A DNA stretch of 64,000 bases from contig NZ_WSRW01000001.1 of assembly GCF_009770985.1 (NCBI RefSeq), positions 1,468,065 to 1,532,064 on the forward strand, in the 5' to 3' direction. The position numbers were made by a program, and so were the translations under genes. Positions 51,287-61,800 of this stretch are shown in pieces. The stretch's first letter is position 1. Each line of letters opens with the position of its first letter. A model generated the notes under the pieces. That model was not told the DNA's origin. It made no database searches and was given only the letters and a program-made list of their open reading frames with translations. The stretch comes from Mucilaginibacter lacusdianchii. GTDB lineage: Bacteria; Bacteroidota; Bacteroidia; Sphingobacteriales; Sphingobacteriaceae.

Positions 51287-52369
51287 ATGCAAAAAGCCGA
51301 TGTTGATATTTTCAGGCAAATAGGAGATCAGTCAAAAGACGTGTACTTTCTGTTTGACGTATCTCAAAGTAAATTTGTATACTTAAATTCAGCTTTTGAG
51401 TCGATATGGCAAATATCACAAGTTGATGTTTTAACTACACCTGTATTAATTTACAATACCATTTTAGCCGAAGACAAGGAGCTTGTACAGGAGTGTTATG
51501 AAGAATGTATTAAAGAACGCGAGCCGCGTAAATATGAATTTCGCATTTTGTGTCCGGATGAAACCAAAAAGTATATCTGTATAAGTATTTATCCGATCGG
51601 CAATCCAGCCTCTAATATAATAGCAGGCATTGCCGAAGATATAACAGTATTAAAGCGGAATATTTTTTACATGGAAAAAATAAATGCCCGCAAAAATTCA
51701 ACACTCGAAATTTTAGCGCATGATTTAAAAGGCCCTTTGGGCATGATAAGCCTGCTGGCCTCCAGTATACAGCGCGAAGCCCTTGCCGATAGTAAAGACG
51801 GTATTTTACAATCGGTACAATATATCCAGGATATGTGTAACCGGAATATTGCCTTAATACGTAACTTGGTTAATTCGGAGTTTTTAGAATCAACCGAAGT
51901 GGATCTGCGGAAGGAACGTACAGACTTAGTGTGGGAAATAAATGATGTGATACAGAATTATAAGAGGCATGAAGATAATTTAGCCAAAACGTTTATATTA
52001 AATACCACTACCGAGAAGTTGTACCTATATGTTGATACCTTAAAATTTATGCAGGTGGTCAACAATTTGATATCTAACGCAATAAAATTTACCCCAGATA
52101 ATGGCGTTATCGAGATAGAAATTCAGGATTTGAAGGACACCGCTGTTATCATGGTACGTGATAATGGCATTGGTATTCCTGAGGATGTGCAGCCTTACCT
52201 TTTTGATAAGTTTACACGGGCCCGGCGCAATGGCCTGCGTGGCGAACAGCCGGTAGGCCTGGGCATGTCTATCATCAAAACTATTGTAGATTTGCATAAT
52301 GGTAAAATTTCATTTAAAAGTAATGAAGGTGAGGGCAGTGCTTTTTATATCGAAATTCCGAAACAATAA
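51287..52369 (+). CDS. PAS-domain sensor histidine kinase
   Basis: A 360-residue soluble kinase. A PAS domain fills about residues 8-125 (YFLFDVSQSKFVYLNSAFESIW). The dimerisation/phosphoacceptor helix has H145 in EILAHDLKGPLG. The ATPase domain has N (VVNNLISNAIKFTPDNG), G1 (VRDNGIGIP), F (LFDKFTRA) and G2 (GLGMSIIKTIVDLHNG). There is no TM segment, so it senses a cytoplasmic signal. No response regulator is adjacent except the LytTR protein on the other strand, so it is an orphan kinase. The following gene encodes a degenerate kinase. Confidence 0.9.
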   Translation: MQKADVDIFRQIGDQSKDVYFLFDVSQSKFVYLNSAFESIWQISQVDVLTTPVLIYNTILAEDKELVQECYEECIKEREPRKYEFRILCPDETKKYICISIYPIGNPASNIIAGIAEDITVLKRNIFYMEKINARKNSTLEILAHDLKGPLGMISLLASSIQREALADSKDGILQSVQYIQDMCNRNIALIRNLVNSEFLESTEVDLRKERTDLVWEINDVIQNYKRHEDNLAKTFILNTTTEKLYLYVDTLKFMQVVNNLISNAIKFTPDNGVIEIEIQDLKDTAVIMVRDNGIGIPEDVQPYLFDKFTRARRNGLRGEQPVGLGMSIIKTIVDLHNGKISFKSNEGEGSAFYIEIPKQ

Positions 52370-52500
52370 ACTATATTAGCCTATTAATAGAACCGAGCGC
52401 TTATATTCTCCGTATAAAATTCTTTATACCAGCTCCAGCCAGCATACTAGCCCATAAGTATTAACTGCTTAATTACTGTAAACATTAAACCTTTTTAATA

Positions 52501-53202
52501 GTGAATAATCTTACTTACAAGATGAAAATGGGCAATGCGGGGTTATCTGTTCAGGGCATACGAACAGCCATACGCAGCGGTGAAGAACAGGGTACGGATA
52601 TCCGCAGGGATATGTTTAAACTGTTGGAAGACGAGCGCGAAAAGATTGTTAATGTGTTGCAGGATGATATAGCACAGCTGATTTCTATTGCCAACATGCA
52701 GCTTGCCGGCGAGCTGGCAACGCAGGTGAGTCCTAAACTGTCTATGGCGTTATCCAAACTGCGTACACTCATTTTTGAGTTAAAGCCTGACGCATTAAAG
52801 CAACTTGATTTAGCCGAGGCATTAACAGGGCTGTTTATGCAGCGCTTTACAGAGCATCCCAATCGTTTTGCTATCAGCTTGCACAAATTACCCCAAAATA
52901 TGAGCAGCCATGCAGAAACGGCTATTTTTAGGGTAGTACAAAAAGCATTGAGTTATTTTGCAGGTACACCATTAGCTTTTTTTGAGCTGGATATTAATCG
53001 TAAAGGCGAGCAAATTTTAGTTACCAGCCGGTTTGAACTAGAACCGTCAGAAGTGGACTTTACTACATCAGATTTCTGTGAACGGTCATTAAAAGAAGCG
53101 TTGAATACGTTGGTTTACCTATTTTATGGCACCATGCATTGCCATGCCATTACTGATAATCAAATGGAATTTATAGTGATTCTGGACGAGAATAAGTTGT
53201 AA
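52501..53202 (+). CDS. Degenerate HisKA_3-type histidine kinase-like protein
   Basis: A 233-residue protein. Residues 42-60 read LEDEREKIVNVLQDDIAQLI, the HisKA_3 (NarX/DesK-type) helix, but the phosphoacceptor His is replaced by Gln54 (LQDD for LHDD). SPKLSMALSKLRTLIFELKPDAL continues the helical dimer domain. The ATPase part (about 130-230) keeps its start (AIFRVVQKAL) but lacks the N-box Asn and the GxG boxes. It thus cannot autophosphorylate in the normal way and may act as a scaffold or inhibitor of a true kinase, perhaps its neighbour. Start is GTG at 52501; Met codons 7 and 9 are alternatives. Confidence 0.75.
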   Translation: MNNLTYKMKMGNAGLSVQGIRTAIRSGEEQGTDIRRDMFKLLEDEREKIVNVLQDDIAQLISIANMQLAGELATQVSPKLSMALSKLRTLIFELKPDALKQLDLAEALTGLFMQRFTEHPNRFAISLHKLPQNMSSHAETAIFRVVQKALSYFAGTPLAFFELDINRKGEQILVTSRFELEPSEVDFTTSDFCERSLKEALNTLVYLFYGTMHCHAITDNQMEFIVILDENKL

Positions 53203-53218
53203 TAGCCAGTTGCAGCTA

Positions 53219-53956
53219 TCATTCATTTCTAATCATTCTCAAAAAGCCGTCACGGTAGGTTTCTCCTATAGGGATAGCTATATCTTGGATATACACTGTA
53301 TTGCCATCTACCATCCTTATTTTATCAACCGATATAATATACGATTTATGAACCCGGTAAAACGGGGGTTGCGGTAGCTGCAATTCTAAATCGCGCAGGG
53401 TTTGATAAGTTACCAGCCGTTGTTGCGGTGTAAATACCGATACATAATTTTTTAAGCCTTCGATGTACAGTATATCATCATACTCTACTCGTAAAAACTT
53501 GTTTTTACTCTCACCTTTAATGAACATATACTCGGCCGTGGCTGCTTGTTCGGTAACAGTTGGTGCTGTATTAAGAACTGGTGGCATTGGTATAGATGCC
53601 GGTTGCAGTATATTGAACGCTTTTTGAGCGGCTTTTAAAAAGCGGTCAAATGCGATGGGTTTCAACAAATAGTCAATCACATCGTGCTCGTAGCCTTCTA
53701 GAGCATATTCGGGGTAAGCGGTTGTTAAAATTACTTTACACTTGCTGCCACACAGTTTTAAAAACTGAATACCCGTTAAGTCGGGCATTTGTATGTCCAA
53801 AAAAACCAGGTCAATGCCGCCTTGCTGCACGCAGGTTAAAGCTTCAATGGCACTGGTAGTAGTACCTACCAGTTCTAAAAAAGGTATTTTTTGTATATAG
53901 TCGGCAATTATTTTAACCGCATAGGCTTCATCATCAACCGCAAGGCAACGTATCAT
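53219..53956 (-). CDS. LytTR-family response regulator
   Basis: A 245-residue regulator. The receiver domain (1-120) has acidic D8-D9, the phosphoacceptor D54 in VFLDIQMPD and K99 in LLKPIAF. A linker leads to the LytTR DNA-binding domain (about 140-245), with FLRVEYDDILYIEGLKNYVSVFT, TLRDLELQLP and FYRVHKSYIISVDKI. It is downstream of the LytS-type kinase gene by 22 bp and surely its partner. Divergent beyond the kinase lie a TonB-type receptor and an S41 peptidase, possible targets. Confidence 0.93.
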   Translation of the reverse strand: MIRCLAVDDEAYAVKIIADYIQKIPFLELVGTTTSAIEALTCVQQGGIDLVFLDIQMPDLTGIQFLKLCGSKCKVILTTAYPEYALEGYEHDVIDYLLKPIAFDRFLKAAQKAFNILQPASIPMPPVLNTAPTVTEQAATAEYMFIKGESKNKFLRVEYDDILYIEGLKNYVSVFTPQQRLVTYQTLRDLELQLPQPPFYRVHKSYIISVDKIRMVDGNTVYIQDIAIPIGETYRDGFLRMIRNE

Positions 53957-53978
53957 GCTATAAAAATAAAAATTACCA

Positions 53979-54986
53979 CTAATCTAATTGAATATTCAGC
54001 GTGGTTTTATAAGTCTGCCCATTCTCGCTAATCAATAGCTCGTGGCGGTTGGGGTAAATCAGTTCCAGTCTTCGACGAATATTGGGTAAGCCCACACCGG
54101 TAGAATGGTCTTTTTGCCCACGACTAATTTGGTTGCTTACGGTAAATGCCAAACGGTTGCCTGTAATTTTTAAGCGGATGCGCACCGGGCGCGAGGGGTC
54201 ATTTACAATGCCATGCTTAAAGGCATTTTCTACAAAAGGTATTAACAGTAAGGCTGCTACACGCTTGCCGGCAATATCACCCTCGGCTTTAAAATCCACA
54301 AAAAAAGCATCGGCAAAGCGCAGTTGGTAAATGCTGATATAGTTTTCAATGTAATCTACCTCTTTTTGTAAATCCACATCACCGGCTGCACTTTCGGTAA
54401 GCATATATCGCATTAATTGCGAAAGCTTAATAACGGCATCACCCAACTTTTCGGATACCGGATAAGCCAGCGAGTAGATATAGTTAAGTGTATTGTACAA
54501 AAAATGCGGATTAATCTGCGTTTTTAAAAAAGCCAGTTCGGCTTGTATTTTTTCTTCACGCAGTGATTTATTTTCCTCTTGTTTGTAGAGCGAACTAAAA
54601 CTGCTGTATATGGCTGCACTTAGTACAATACCAGAAGTGCCAAAGTAAATATTGTCTACAATGTAATATGAAATGGTATAACCAAAATAGTTAGTCATAT
54701 TAAACAGGTAATCAGTAACCACCTGTTCTAACAAAAAGCGTAACATAATAAAGCAGCTTAGCGCAACTAGTATTCCGCCGATGAGCTTGGGTATATTGCC
54801 TTTGTTTAAAAACCTAGGGTATACCCATAAGTAGCATATATAAAACTCTATTATTTTTACCAATACAAAGGTGTAGTTGAATATAGATACCTTATTGCCC
54901 GTGAAACCTAAAACTTCACCTAAAATAAGGTACAATACATAAAGCAACCAGCCGGCTATATGGTAGTAAATCTCCTTCTTTTTCAT
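53979..54986 (-). CDS. LytS-type membrane sensor histidine kinase
   Basis: A 335-residue kinase of the His_kinase (PF06580) class. Four TM helices lie at about residues 10-30, 38-58, 68-90 and 108-130, with little outside the membrane. The phosphoacceptor is H161 in FLKTQINPHFLYNTLNYIYSLA. The ATPase part has LLLIPFVENAFKHGI and GVGLPNIRRRLELIYP. It is upstream of the LytTR regulator in a two-gene operon. Its signal is likely within or near the membrane. Confidence 0.92.
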   Translation of the reverse strand: MKKKEIYYHIAGWLLYVLYLILGEVLGFTGNKVSIFNYTFVLVKIIEFYICYLWVYPRFLNKGNIPKLIGGILVALSCFIMLRFLLEQVVTDYLFNMTNYFGYTISYYIVDNIYFGTSGIVLSAAIYSSFSSLYKQEENKSLREEKIQAELAFLKTQINPHFLYNTLNYIYSLAYPVSEKLGDAVIKLSQLMRYMLTESAAGDVDLQKEVDYIENYISIYQLRFADAFFVDFKAEGDIAGKRVAALLLIPFVENAFKHGIVNDPSRPVRIRLKITGNRLAFTVSNQISRGQKDHSTGVGLPNIRRRLELIYPNRHELLISENGQTYKTTLNIQLD

Positions 54987-55049
54987 GCTGTATAAAAGTA
55001 CGTCAAAACCAGTGTCAGCTTAAAAGTTTTATCTCAACACCCTCGTTTT

Positions 55050-55135
55050 TGATACCAATCCCATAAAAACCATATGAAAGGTCGCTTTATGTGTTGCTTT
55101 GGTGCTTGGGATAATATTTGGTGGGGTTGGTATCA
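55050..55135. repeat. Interrupted inverted repeat upstream of the TonB-type receptor
   Basis: TGATACCAATCCCA (55050-55063) and TGGGGTTGGTATCA (55122-55135) pair with one mismatch, separated by 58 nt. The region lies between the LytS gene and the receptor start, so it may be a looped operator for the LytTR regulator, or a repeat. Confidence 0.45.
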
Positions 55136-55192
55136 ATTTATTTAATGCGCGATAGGCTTACTGCACTTTTGATTCGTCAACAAAAACAAGTC

Positions 55193-57589
55193 ATGAAAAA
55201 TCTGTTCAGCCTCCTTTTACTATTATTTATTTGCGGCACCACCTTAGCTCAAACCGGCAATATCAGCGGTAAAGTTACTGATGCGCAGCATCAAGCCTTA
55301 ACCGGTGCCACCGTATTGCTATTACGTTCATCTGATTCTGTCCAGGTAGGCGGGCAAGCCGCTAATGCCAGTGGGGTTTATCATTTTAACAATGTGGCGG
55401 CAGGCAAATATATCGTAAAGGCAGCCATGGTAAGTTTTCAAGCGGCTTATACTACAATTAACTTTAAGGGTGAAAGCATGGAAGTGCCGGTATTGATTTT
55501 AACCGGACAAAAAAATGCTTTGAAAGAAGTAACCGTAACCACCACCCTGCCACAACTCCAGCAAAAAAGTGACCGTTTGGTAGTCAATGTAGAAAAGCTG
55601 AACACCACTGGCGATAATGCACTGGAGGTACTGAAAAAAGCTCCCGGTATTCGTTTGGATAAGGATGATAACATTTTGTACCGCAATAATGCCGGCGTGG
55701 TAGTAATGATTGATGGCAAGCGTACTTACATGAGCGGTAGCGAATTAAGTAATTACCTGAAATCGATGCCTGGAAGTGCATTAAGCAAAGTAGAGTTGAT
55801 TGCCAACCCGCCAGGTAATTATGATGCCGAAGGCACAGCCGGCATTGTGAATATCATCTTGAAAAGAAATAAACTGCAGGGTTATAATGGTACTGCCAAT
55901 ATAAACGCCAGCTATGGCAAATATCCTAAATTGTATGGCGGCTTAAATTTCAATTATAATGTGGGCAAGCTAAGTTTATTCACCCGTGCTAATTCTGGTT
56001 ATTACGATTCGTATAATAAACTGACCCTGAGCCGCCAGATTGATAATGAAGTTTACAACCAATACAACTTATGGCGGCCAAAAACTTATGCTACCAGCTA
56101 TACCGTAGGTGCCGATTATTATGCGGGTAAAAGACATACGCTAGGGTTTATGTTTAAAGGCTATAATTCGCCTATGGATGCCGCTGTTACCAGCCAGTCG
56201 GTAACTTTAAACCGCTTTGGTCAGCAAACCGGAAGCGTGGTTGGCTTAAGTCCGCAAAAGGCAGATAATAATACTTACAACGTTAACCTGAACTATAGCT
56301 TTGCTATCGATTCGGCCGGTCAAAAACTAAACATAGATGCCGATTATGTGCATAGTGCCGCTACCGACAATCATCAGTACACCAACACTTATTTTAATGC
56401 AAACGGGGCCGTAATTGATACACCAGTACGCTTGCGCAACAGCTCGCCGGTTAACTACAATATTAAAGCTATAAAGGCCGATTACATACTGCCGCTGGGT
56501 AATCAATGGCAGTTTGAAGCCGGTTTAAGAAGCAGCTGGGTAAATACTGCCAGCAACGTAATGTTCGATTCATTGAAAATGAACGGCTGGATGATTGACC
56601 CCAAACGAAGCAACAATTTTAAATATGATGAAAATATCAATGCTACTTATGTAACGCTAAGTAAAACATTCAACAAACAGTGGGATATCAAAGCCAGTCT
56701 ACGTGCAGAGCAAACCGTATCAACCGCTAACTCGCTTACGCGCAATGAGGTGGTAAAACGCAATTACTGGAAGTTATTCCCCAGCGCCTTTATAACCTAC
56801 AAGGTTGATGAAAACAACCAGCTCAACGCGTCGGTAAGTCGCCGTATCAGCAGGCCATCATATAGCAATTTGAACTCGGCTATCCGGTATACCGATCCAT
56901 ATACCGCCATGCAGGGTAATCCTTACCTGCAGCCATCTACCTCGCAGTCGTACGTGTTTAATTATACTTACAAAAGCTTCCAAGTGTTAAGCTTAAGTTA
57001 CTTACGGGTAAAAAATGTAGAGAATACCGTTATTTATCAAAATGATGAGACTAAAGAAAGTATTGCCCGTTACGAAAATCTGGGTAGTAGCAGTACCTTA
57101 AGTGCTACTACTGCTGGCAGCTTCAACATAATTAAATGGTGGAACGTAAATGCTGAGCTGGATGGTGCTTACGATCGGGTAAATACCTTGGTACAAGGCA
57201 CGCCTTTTTACAGCAGTCGTTTCTCATGGTCGGGCAATATGGATCAAACTTTCTTTTTGCCGCAAAACTTTAAAATACAGCTTTCTGCACAATACTATTC
57301 ACCTTCTATATCCGGCTTGGCCCGTACCTTATCCGGCTCGCAGATTGATGCCGGCGTTAGCAAAACCTTTATGGATAAACGCGCTACGTTGAGCTTTAAA
57401 GTGCGTGATATCTTTTTTGGCAACCGTTACCGCAGCATTCAACAGTACAATAACGTAAACACCCGCTGGAACAATGAGTGGGAAAGCCGCCGCTTTACTT
57501 TAGGCTTCACTTACAATTTTGGTAACACCAAGCTAAAAGCCGCCCGTAACCGCCAAACCGGCAGCAGTGCCGAGGAAGGCAGAATGTAA
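55193..57589 (+). CDS. TonB-dependent receptor family outer-membrane protein (OMP_b-brl_3 type)
   Basis: A 798-residue outer-membrane protein. Signal peptide residues 1-19 (ends TTLAQ), a carboxypeptidase-like domain (about 22-100, GNISGKVTDAQHQALTGATVLLL), a plug (about 115-225, DNALEVLKKAPGIRLDKDDNILYRN and YDAEGTAGIVNIILKRNK) and a barrel ending TLGFTYNFGN plus a polar tail. This is the outer membrane beta-barrel family with short plug, often tied to peptide or unknown-substrate uptake and paired with LytTR systems. The ATG at 55193 starts the signal peptide; the longer frame is rejected. Confidence 0.9.
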   Translation: MKNLFSLLLLLFICGTTLAQTGNISGKVTDAQHQALTGATVLLLRSSDSVQVGGQAANASGVYHFNNVAAGKYIVKAAMVSFQAAYTTINFKGESMEVPVLILTGQKNALKEVTVTTTLPQLQQKSDRLVVNVEKLNTTGDNALEVLKKAPGIRLDKDDNILYRNNAGVVVMIDGKRTYMSGSELSNYLKSMPGSALSKVELIANPPGNYDAEGTAGIVNIILKRNKLQGYNGTANINASYGKYPKLYGGLNFNYNVGKLSLFTRANSGYYDSYNKLTLSRQIDNEVYNQYNLWRPKTYATSYTVGADYYAGKRHTLGFMFKGYNSPMDAAVTSQSVTLNRFGQQTGSVVGLSPQKADNNTYNVNLNYSFAIDSAGQKLNIDADYVHSAATDNHQYTNTYFNANGAVIDTPVRLRNSSPVNYNIKAIKADYILPLGNQWQFEAGLRSSWVNTASNVMFDSLKMNGWMIDPKRSNNFKYDENINATYVTLSKTFNKQWDIKASLRAEQTVSTANSLTRNEVVKRNYWKLFPSAFITYKVDENNQLNASVSRRISRPSYSNLNSAIRYTDPYTAMQGNPYLQPSTSQSYVFNYTYKSFQVLSLSYLRVKNVENTVIYQNDETKESIARYENLGSSSTLSATTAGSFNIIKWWNVNAELDGAYDRVNTLVQGTPFYSSRFSWSGNMDQTFFLPQNFKIQLSAQYYSPSISGLARTLSGSQIDAGVSKTFMDKRATLSFKVRDIFFGNRYRSIQQYNNVNTRWNNEWESRRFTLGFTYNFGNTKLKAARNRQTGSSAEEGRM

Positions 57590-57646
57590 TTTATCATTAT
57601 CTTTAGTCGCTTTTTAAACATTAACCCGGCTTTATCAACCTTACGC

Positions 57647-58675
57647 ATGTTAAAAAAAATAACTACCCTAATTGTCTCTTTAAGTTTTCCATGTCTGTTA
57701 CTGGCCCAGCAGCCTTTGTCGGGCGCAGATAGTGCCCGGATGATAATTGATAGCGTGCTTAATTATGCCCGTCACAAATCCATTTACCGCGGTAAAGTAA
57801 ACTGGACAATGTTAACAGATTCTGTAAAAAAGCACAGCGCAAATGCCCGGTCTGTCAAAGAAGTAATGCCTTCGGTGGGGTTAGTTTATCAATTGTTAGG
57901 CGATTTTCATGGTTTTGCTATTCACGATGGTAAATACTATAAGTGGTGGACAACCAAAGCCAAGCTGGACACTGTAGTATATCGTAACCTTCGGGCCAAA
58001 ATGAAACAAAAGCCATCTGTAGAAAGCCGTATGCTACAAAATAGTTATGGTTATCTGCTTATCCCCGGTAACAACCCTACTCATCCCGGCGAATCAGATT
58101 TATTGGCCCAGCAAATTCAGGACTCGCTCACCAAACTACATCCCGAAAAACTGAAGGGTTTAATTATTGACCTGCGTGCTAATCCAGGCGGTAATATGTA
58201 TCCCATGATTTTGGGAGTAGGCAACCTGTTGGGGAATGGTCAGTTTGGTTCATTTATCGATCCTGTTACAAAGCAGCAGGAGGCCTGGGGTATCAAAGGC
58301 AAGGCTATTTATGGTGGCTTAGATACAGTCTGCCACCTCAAAACATTGGGCAAAGCCAGTACAAAACTTAAGGTGGCCTTACTGATTGGCCCTATGACGG
58401 CAAGTTCGGGCGAAGCTACCGCCATCACATTTAAAGGACGCAAGAATGCTATACTGATTGGCGAAAAAACGGCTGGTTATACTACTGCCAATGACTCTTT
58501 TCGCATTTTCGATATTAATGTGATCATGGCCACATCAACCGAGGCCGACAGGAACGGCACACCATACTATGAAAATGTATTGCCTGATATAGAAGCAATA
58601 GCCGGCGATGATTTTAACCACCCGGCTAATGATGCCAAAATAAATGCGGCTTTAAAATGGCTTAAAGGTAAATGA
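57647..58675 (+). CDS. S41 family (C-terminal processing-like) peptidase
   Basis: A 342-residue secreted protein with signal peptide ending LLLAQ. The S41 core has GYLLIPGNNPT, LIIDLRANPGGNMYPM and the catalytic Ser in GPMTASSGEATAITFKGRKN, then IGEKTAGYTTAN. There is no PDZ domain, so it belongs to the shorter tricorn-core-like S41 group. It lies 57 bp downstream of the TonB-type receptor gene and may be in the same unit. Substrate unknown. Confidence 0.88.
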   Translation: MLKKITTLIVSLSFPCLLLAQQPLSGADSARMIIDSVLNYARHKSIYRGKVNWTMLTDSVKKHSANARSVKEVMPSVGLVYQLLGDFHGFAIHDGKYYKWWTTKAKLDTVVYRNLRAKMKQKPSVESRMLQNSYGYLLIPGNNPTHPGESDLLAQQIQDSLTKLHPEKLKGLIIDLRANPGGNMYPMILGVGNLLGNGQFGSFIDPVTKQQEAWGIKGKAIYGGLDTVCHLKTLGKASTKLKVALLIGPMTASSGEATAITFKGRKNAILIGEKTAGYTTANDSFRIFDINVIMATSTEADRNGTPYYENVLPDIEAIAGDDFNHPANDAKINAALKWLKGK

Positions 58676-58710
58676 GCTTACAGTAAGGTATTTTAACCTT
58701 ATTATTATCC

Positions 58711-58752
58711 AAGGGCTTGCACTGCATTAAACTGTAGTACAAGCCCTTTGTG
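58711..58752 (+). terminator. Terminator after the S41 peptidase gene
   Basis: Outer arms AAGGGCTTG and CAAGCCCTT, with a further weak pairing inside the 20-nt loop, then a T-rich tail. It separates the peptidase gene from ileS. Confidence 0.7.
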
Positions 58753-58829
58753 CTTTATGCTTTCCTTGTTTCACAATAGCTTAATATTTCTTTGATTTTT
58801 TACGGTTAAATTATTACTTTAAAAATCTG

Positions 58830-58837
58830 TATTTTTG
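58830..58837 (+). promoter_or_regulatory. ileS -7 element
   Basis: TATTTTTG, an exact TAnnTTTG match, 29 bp before the ileS ATG. No good -33 at the usual distance. Confidence 0.5.
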
Positions 58838-58866
58838 CACCCTCTTAAAATTTGTGGAAAACACTG

Positions 58867-61800
58867 ATGTACAAGGAATATAAACAATTAAATTTATCGC
58901 AGGTGGGCAAGGATGTGCTGGAGTTCTGGAAACAGAACGGCATCTTTGAAAAAAGTATCAGTAGCCGCCCGGCCAGCAACCCTTACACTTTTTACGAAGG
59001 ACCGCCATCAGCCAATGGTATGCCCGGCATTCACCATGCTATGGCCCGTTCTATTAAAGATATTTTTTGCCGCTACAAAACCCTTAAAGGTTACCAGGTA
59101 AAACGCAAAGGCGGCTGGGATACCCACGGTTTGCCTATTGAGCTGGCTGTCGAAAAATCACTGGGCATTACCAAAGATGATATCGGCAAAAAAATCTCTA
59201 TCGAAGATTATAACGAAGCCTGCCGCAAGGAGGTAATGCGTTATACCGACATCTGGAACGACCTGACCGAAAAGATGGGTTACTGGGTCGACCTCGAAAA
59301 TCCGTACATCACTTACGAGAACGATTATATTGAAACCCTGTGGTGGATACTGAAACAGCTGTACAACAAAGGCTGGCTGTATAAAGGTTACACTGTACAG
59401 CCGTACTCACCTAAATCGGGTACAGGCTTAAGCTCGCACGAGCTGAACCAGCCGGGTACTTACAAAATGGTGAAAGATACTACCATTACGGCCCAGTTCT
59501 TTTTAAAGAACGATCAGCAGCATCCGTTGATGCCGGTACTGTTCAGTGAACCGGGTGAAGAAACTGCTATCCTGGCCTGGACCACTACACCTTGGACTTT
59601 ACCATCCAACTGTGCACTGGCCATTGGCGAGGATATTGATTATGTAAAAATCAGTACCCTTAACCCATACACCTTCAAACCGGTAAGCGTAGTATTGGCG
59701 CAGGCGCTGGTTAACAAATACTTTAAAGCCGAAGGTGAGAATGCTTCATTTGAAGATTACAAGCCGGGCGATAAGGTGATACCTTGGACGGTGAAAGCTT
59801 CTTTTAAAGGTTCTGATTTGGTAGGCTTACGCTATCATCAACTGATGCCATATGTTACCAATGATGAACTGGAGCAAAAAGCTTTCCGCGTTATTCCAGC
59901 TGATTTTGTAACCACTGGCGATGGTACAGGTATCGTACACACCGCATCTGTTTTTGGTGCGGACGACTTTAGAGCTTGTAAAGAAAACGACGTGCCATCG
60001 GTAATGGTGCTGGATGAAACCGGCAAAGAAGTACCGCTGGTTAACAAACAAGGCCGCTTTGTAGATGAAGTAACCGACTTTGCCGGCCGCTATGTAAAAG
60101 AAGAATACTACACCCAAGCCGAACGTGATGAGCTTGGCTTTAAAGCCACCGATGTGCTTATCTCCATTAAGCTGAAAGAAGATAACAAAGCCTTTAACGT
60201 ACAGCGTTACGAGCACAGCTACCCGCATTCGTGGCGTACAGATGAGCCTATTTTATATTATCCGCTGGATAGCTGGTTCATCAAAACTACTGCCGTTAAA
60301 GATAAGCTGATTGAGCTTAACAAAACCATTAACTGGAAACCCGAAGCTACTGGCACCGGCCGTTTTGGTAACTGGCTGGAAAATCTGGTAGATTGGAACC
60401 TTTCGCGTTCACGTTACTGGGGTACTCCGCTGCCTATCTGGCGGAGTGATTTTTTAGCTCCTGACTTTAAGCCCGAGATTTGTATTGGCAGTTTACAAGA
60501 AATTCTATCTCAAGGAACATACTTTTATTTTGATGAAGCAAAAGCTTTTTTTAAGCAAAACGATATTCCTGCAATTGCTACACTATTAAATATAGATTAT
60601 AAGGAGGTAAGTCAAGAAGATTGGAGTATTCTTGAGCAAATTAAATTAGATATTGACTGGATTGAATTAAAGCATTTTGTATCTAATTGCCCTAATAGAG
60701 ATAACTTAATTGCTAGATTCTCTGATCCAATAGAAGCTTTCTTTAAAAAGAAAGGCCTTTCTTTGGACTTGCATAGGCCTTATGTTGATAATATCATTTT
60801 ACATAAGGTATATAATAATAATACTCAATACTACTTCCGCGAGCCGGACTTAATCGACGTTTGGTTTGATTCGGGTGCTATGCCTTATGCACAATGGCAT
60901 TTTCCGTTCGAGAATAAAGAAGCGTTTGCCAACGCCTACCCGGCCGATTTTATTGCCGAAGGGGTTGACCAAACCCGCGGCTGGTTCTTTACTCTGCATG
61001 CCATTGCCGTAATGCTGAGCGAAGCCAGCGATGAGGTGAAAGCCGTTAATGAGCAGGTAGGCAACCGGGGCATCGCGTTTAAAAACGTAGTATCAAACGG
61101 CTTGGTGCTGGATAAAAACGGCAACAAAATGTCTAAACGTTTAGGCAACGCTGTTGATCCGTTCGAAACCATTGAGCAATACGGCGCCGATGCAGCCCGC
61201 TGGTACATGATCAGCAACGCATCACCTTGGGATAACCTGAAATTCAACATTGAGGGTTTGGATGAGGTGCGTCGTAAATTCTTCGGTACGTTATACAATA
61301 CCTACTCATTCTTTTCTCTGTATGCCAATATTGATAAGTTTGATTATAGCGAACCGGACGTAGAACCGAGTCAGCGCCCGGAGATTGACCGTTGGATATT
61401 ATCCCTGCTGAACACCTTAACCCAAGAGGTTGACGGTTATTATGCTGATTTTGAGCCAACCAAAGCAGCCCGTGCCATTCAGGATTATGTGGATGCACAC
61501 CTGAGCAACTGGTATGTACGCCTGAGCCGCCGCCGTTTCTGGAAATCAGATAACTCGGCAGATAAGACTTCGGCCTATCAAACGTTATATACCTGTTTAG
61601 TGACCATCGCCAAGCTGATGTCGCCTATTGCGCCGTTTTTTGCCGAGCGTTTGTATAACGATTTGAACACGGCTACCGGTAAAGAGCAGTTTGAATCTGT
61701 ACACCTGGCCGATTTTCCGGTTTATCATACCCAACTGGTCGATAAAGAACTGGAAGAGCGTATGCAGCTGGCACAGGATATCTCATCCCTAACCCTGTCG

